From assembly GCA_903944555.1 (NCBI GenBank), contig CAJASG010000682.1, positions 1 through 8,439 of the forward strand: a stretch of 8,439 nucleotides of DNA. Direction: 5' to 3'. Both the position numbers and the translations under genes were made by a program. The number at the start of each line of letters is the position of its first letter. Positions within the stretch are counted from its first letter, which is position 1. Below the pieces are notes generated by a model. That model had not been told where the DNA came from. It saw nothing but the letters and a program-made list of their open reading frames with translations, and searched no databases. Below, one piece after another: positions 5,466 through 8,439 of this stretch. Origin of the DNA: an uncultured beta proteobacterium. GTDB taxonomy: Bacteria; Pseudomonadota; Gammaproteobacteria; Burkholderiales; Burkholderiaceae_C.

Positions 5466-6626
5466 ATGCTGAATTTTGACTTCGTTAATCCAACCCACAT
5501 TGTTTTCGGCAAAGACCGCATCGCCGACATTGCCAAGCTGGTGCCTGAACAGGCCAAAGTGTTGATCTTGGTCGGCGGCGCCAGTGCTGAAAAAACCGGC
5601 ACGCTGGCAGAGGTACGCACTGCATTGGGCGCGCGCCAGCACGCTACCTTCAGCGGTATCGAGCCAAACCCAAGTTTCGAGACGTCGATGAAGGCCGTGC
5701 TGCAGGTGCGCGAAGAGGGCTTTGACTTCTTGCTGGCGGTGGGCGGCGGCTCGGTGATCGACGCGGCCAAATTCATTGCCGCAGCCGTGCCGTTTGAGGG
5801 CGATACCTGGGAAATCCTGCTTAAGGGTGGGCGCAACGTCAAATCCGCACTGCCTTTTGGTACTGTGCTCACCCTGCCTGCCACGGGCTCCGAAATGAAC
5901 AGCGGCTCGGTCATAACCCGTCGCGATATCGGTGCCAAGCTGCCGTTTGGCAACCCACGCCTTTACCCCAAATTCTCAGTGCTGGACCCAACCAAGACCT
6001 ACACCCTGCCAACCCAGCAAATAGCCAATGGCGTGGTGGATGCCTTTGTTCACACCGTTGAGCAGTACCTGACCTACCCCGTGAATGCGCCGGTGCAGGA
6101 CCGTTTTGCCGAGGGACTATTGCAAACTTTGGTGGAAGTGGGGCCGCGCCTGCTGGCCGCAAGCGAACCCAATTACGATGACCGTGCCACGCTGATGTGG
6201 AGCGCTACTCTGGCACTCAACGGACTGATCGGCGCGGGTGTGCCGCAAGACTGGTCGACCCACATGATCGGCCATGAATTGACCGCTTTGCACAATATCG
6301 ATCACGCCCGCACGCTGGCTATTGTGTTGCCTGCCATGTTGAATGAACGCCGTGTGCAAAAACGCGAAAAGCTGTTGCAATACGGTGAGCGTGTTTGGAG
6401 CATCCGCACCGGCACGGACGACGAGCGCATCACCGCTGCCATTGAGCAGACCCGTGCTTTCTTTGAGGCCATGGGCATTCCGACCCGCTTGTCCGAATAC
6501 GGTTTGGGTGCCGACGCTGTCGACACCGTAGTTCGTCAGCTGGAGGCGCACGGCATGGTCAAGCTCAGTGAACACCGTGATGTGACGCCAGAGGTCAGCC
6601 GCAGGGTGCTTGAAGCCGCGCTCTGA
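5466..6626 (+). CDS. yqhD: NADPH-dependent aldehyde reductase (iron-containing alcohol dehydrogenase family), YqhD type
   Basis: A 386-residue cytoplasmic group III alcohol dehydrogenase expected to reduce toxic short-chain aldehydes to alcohols with NADPH. It aligns along its length with E. coli YqhD (387 residues, recalled). Gly37, Gly38 and Ser40 of the NADPH-binding loop are at identical positions, and LLAVGGGSVIDAAKFIAAA forms the nucleotide-binding glycine-rich segment. The metal ligands are visible as Asp192, His196, His266 and His280, in GVVDAFVHTVEQY and THMIGHELTALHNIDHARTL. AGGAA (5457-5461) supports the ATG at 5466, although the spacing is short. It sits 61 bp after the NemR-like gene with no intervening terminator or separate promoter seen, so the two probably form one operon. 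In E. coli the corresponding gene is controlled by the AraC-type YqhC instead, so the regulation here seems different. Confidence 0.95.
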   Translation: MLNFDFVNPTHIVFGKDRIADIAKLVPEQAKVLILVGGASAEKTGTLAEVRTALGARQHATFSGIEPNPSFETSMKAVLQVREEGFDFLLAVGGGSVIDAAKFIAAAVPFEGDTWEILLKGGRNVKSALPFGTVLTLPATGSEMNSGSVITRRDIGAKLPFGNPRLYPKFSVLDPTKTYTLPTQQIANGVVDAFVHTVEQYLTYPVNAPVQDRFAEGLLQTLVEVGPRLLAASEPNYDDRATLMWSATLALNGLIGAGVPQDWSTHMIGHELTALHNIDHARTLAIVLPAMLNERRVQKREKLLQYGERVWSIRTGTDDERITAAIEQTRAFFEAMGIPTRLSEYGLGADAVDTVVRQLEAHGMVKLSEHRDVTPEVSRRVLEAAL

Positions 6627-6631
6627 TACAG

Positions 6632-6660
6632 TTCCGCGCATGAGTTGCACATGCGCGGAA
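6632..6660 (+). terminator. Strong hairpin after yqhD
   Basis: TTCCGCGCATG (6632-6642) and CATGCGCGGAA (6650-6660) form a perfect 11-bp, GC-rich stem with a 7-base loop, beginning 5 bases after the yqhD stop. It is the best terminator candidate in the window, although the following bases (TCATTCGCC) are not T-rich. It ends only 19 bases before the histidine kinase start codon. Confidence 0.5.
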
Positions 6661-6679
6661 TCATTCGCCGACCCGTTCC

Positions 6680-8439
6680 ATGTTTGATTTTCTGAAATTG
6701 AGCAAGCCTTCTGACGCCCCGGACGCAGAGGACGGCGCTAGGCTGTTTAGCGGCGTCGTGCAGGCGACCTGCCTCGTGGTTGTTTTGCTCACACTGGCAG
6801 ACTACGTTGCTGGCAGTGATCTTCGCGGCTCCGTCATCAATGTCGTTATTTTGCTGGCGGCACTCACGTCCCTCAGCGTCTTGCGGGTTGGGAATACGGC
6901 AGTGGCATTTGTGACGTTTGGTTGGGGCACATGGGCTGCCATCACGGTGCAGTCCCTGTTGATGGGGAACCTTGGAAATCCGGTTCTCTATGCGTATCCC
7001 GTCGTCATCATGCTCAGCGGATGGTTGCTGGGATTGGGGCATGGCTACGCCATGTGCGCAGTTTCGATTGTGGTCATTTTGGGTCTGGCCTGGATGGAAG
7101 CGAACGGCATCCAACTGATTCAGATTCACCGCGGAGCCTGGGGACGAGCGAGCGACCTTTCGGTGATTTTGTTTATCAGCATGTTCATTGTGAGTCGGAT
7201 GGTGCTGCACCAACAGCGCCAGACTCGCCGAGTCGCGGAGCTTAATGTGCAGTTGACCGAGACGGTCGCCAGTCTCACCACGCGGGACCACCAGTTAAGC
7301 CAGGCTGAATCACGTTTTGCAATGGTGGGCGACATCATTCCCGCGCCGCTGTCCTTGACCGATGCCGCGACCGGCGAGATTACGTACGTGAACAAAGCAT
7401 GGGAAAGCGTGCTCGGTTGGACACGGGAGGGCGTCGCAGGCAAGTCGCCGTTGGAGCTCGGCATCTGGTTTGAGGCAGCGTCGCGGGAGGCCTTTGGTGC
7501 AGAGTTCAGGCGCAATGGTTGCGTGCGCCAACTGGAGATGAATGTTAAGGCGCGTGATGGCACCGTGGTACCGGTGTCAGTATCCGCTGATTCTGTTGAG
7601 CAGAACGGACGGCGTATGACCATGAGTCTGCTGTATGACTTGACGGAGCGAACCCTGATTGAGGCGAAAGTACTCAAGCTCAATGCCGAACTGGAGGCGC
7701 GGGTAGAGCTGCGCACGTTGGAGCTCAAAGGTGCCAATGCCGATCTTTCATCTGCACTGTCGACTCTGCAGTTGGCACAGCGAGAGCTGGTGCAGTCCGA
7801 AAAAATGGCGGCTCTGGGTGGCTTGGTGGCAGGTGTGTCGCATGAGCTCAACACGCCTATCGGCAACGCATTGGTGGTCTCCAGCTCTATGCATGACCGT
7901 GTTCTTGAGTTTCAGGAACTGGTTTTGCGCAACGAGCTCAAGCGGTCTACGCTGGAGCGTTTTATGGCCGACAGCCTGGAAGGCTCTGAACTGGTGCAGC
8001 GCTCACTGCAAAGGGCGTCGGAACTGGTGCACAGTTTCAAGCAAGTGGCGGTTGACCAGTCATCAGAGCGGCAGCGGGTTTTTGGCTTGCACGAAGTGGT
8101 GCGTGAAATCATCGCCACGCTGAAGCCGAACCTTAAAAAGCTGCCTTGGCAGCTGGAGATTGATATACCGGCGGACATCACGATGAATAGCTTCCCCGGT
8201 TCTTTGGGGCAGGTCGTGATCAATCTGGTGATGAATGCGGCACTGCATGCCTTCACCGGCCGAACGCAAGGCGTGATCTTGGTGACGGGGCGTCAACTGG
8301 ATGCGGAGACGATTCAGCTGACCTTTGCGGACGATGGTGTGGGTATGACCGCCGACATTGTGGGGCGCATTTTTGATCCGTTTTTCACCACCCGCATGGG
8401 GCAGGGTGGCTCAGGCTTGGGGCTGGCCATCGTGCACCA
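6680..8439 (+). CDS. Membrane sensor histidine kinase with PAS domain (3' end beyond window)
   Basis: The frame is open from ATG 6680 to the window edge (586 codons) and is incomplete at the 3' end. The N-terminal part has about six hydrophobic helices (about 24-45, 52-70, 73-94, 102-121, 123-140, 160-177); I do not recognise this sensor as a named family. A helical linker and a PAS domain follow (about 210-325, with VNKAWESVLGW and VKARDGTVVPVSVSA). A coiled coil (about 325-385) leads into the HisKA H-box VSHELNTPIGNAL with phospho-acceptor His388. The HATPase domain shows the N-box with Asn515 and Asn519, the DDGVGM G1 box (551-556), IFDPFFTTR, and GQGGSGLGLAIVH. No in-frame start exists upstream after the TGA at 6641-6643, and no Shine-Dalgarno is visible. 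A partner response regulator is not in the window. The strong yqhD hairpin upstream suggests separate transcription. Confidence 0.9.
   Translation, partial: MFDFLKLSKPSDAPDAEDGARLFSGVVQATCLVVVLLTLADYVAGSDLRGSVINVVILLAALTSLSVLRVGNTAVAFVTFGWGTWAAITVQSLLMGNLGNPVLYAYPVVIMLSGWLLGLGHGYAMCAVSIVVILGLAWMEANGIQLIQIHRGAWGRASDLSVILFISMFIVSRMVLHQQRQTRRVAELNVQLTETVASLTTRDHQLSQAESRFAMVGDIIPAPLSLTDAATGEITYVNKAWESVLGWTREGVAGKSPLELGIWFEAASREAFGAEFRRNGCVRQLEMNVKARDGTVVPVSVSADSVEQNGRRMTMSLLYDLTERTLIEAKVLKLNAELEARVELRTLELKGANADLSSALSTLQLAQRELVQSEKMAALGGLVAGVSHELNTPIGNALVVSSSMHDRVLEFQELVLRNELKRSTLERFMADSLEGSELVQRSLQRASELVHSFKQVAVDQSSERQRVFGLHEVVREIIATLKPNLKKLPWQLEIDIPADITMNSFPGSLGQVVINLVMNAALHAFTGRTQGVILVTGRQLDAETIQLTFADDGVGMTADIVGRIFDPFFTTRMGQGGSGLGLAIVH

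Noticed and set aside
5126..5953. Long - strand frames across the nemR-yqhD region
   Set aside because: They are antiparallel shadows of two well-supported genes and show no family motifs.
6922..8296. Several + and - strand frames across the histidine kinase
   Set aside because: They overlap the continuous kinase frame from 6680, which carries all the H, N, G1, F and G2 boxes; none has its own motifs.

Overview
The window looks like chromosomal DNA from a betaproteobacterium, most likely a Comamonadaceae member close to Rhodoferax or Acidovorax. The basis is protein character (AroC, AroQ, a 4HB chemoreceptor with a K/P/A-rich tail ending in AWTSF, YqhD), moderately high GC, and an intergenic element between the first two genes that resembles a dispersed repeat I remember from Comamonadaceae genomes. 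This assignment was not tested by any search. All genes read on the + strand. There are no tRNA or rRNA genes, transposases, CRISPR arrays or phage genes.

Layout. (1) 1-1622: two shikimate-pathway enzymes, chorismate synthase (aroC, lacking only about its first four codons) and type II 3-dehydroquinate dehydratase (aroQ), separated by the repeat-like element. (2) 1650-4654: a chemosensory cassette. A PmrA/QseB-like box (CTTAAG-N5-CTTAAG) lies ahead of two tandem genes for small exported single-Cache-domain proteins about 73% identical to each other. They are followed after 74 bp by a transmembrane methyl-accepting chemotaxis protein with a four-helix-bundle periplasmic domain. (3) 4750-6660: an electrophile/aldehyde stress unit. 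It encodes a NemR-type TetR repressor that keeps the Cys/Lys pair equivalent to E. coli NemR Cys106/Lys175, and a YqhD-type NADPH-dependent aldehyde reductase. A TAGAC/GTCTA palindrome sits inside the predicted promoter, and a strong hairpin follows the unit. (4) 6680-8439: a membrane sensor histidine kinase with six predicted membrane helices, a PAS domain, and HisKA and HATPase domains; it runs off the right edge.

How the genes may work together. Reactive aldehydes or oxidised chlorine species would modify the NemR-like repressor, lift repression at the palindrome, and raise the YqhD-like reductase that detoxifies short-chain aldehydes. In the chemosensory cassette, the exported Cache proteins could bind small molecules in the periplasm and either present them to, or compete with, the adjacent chemoreceptor, in the way sugar-binding proteins dock on Tar or Trg. 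That is inference from gene order and domain type. The most original elements are the duplicated soluble Cache proteins beside a chemoreceptor, and the compact nemR-yqhD circuit with an additional operator half-site inside the repressor's own first codons.
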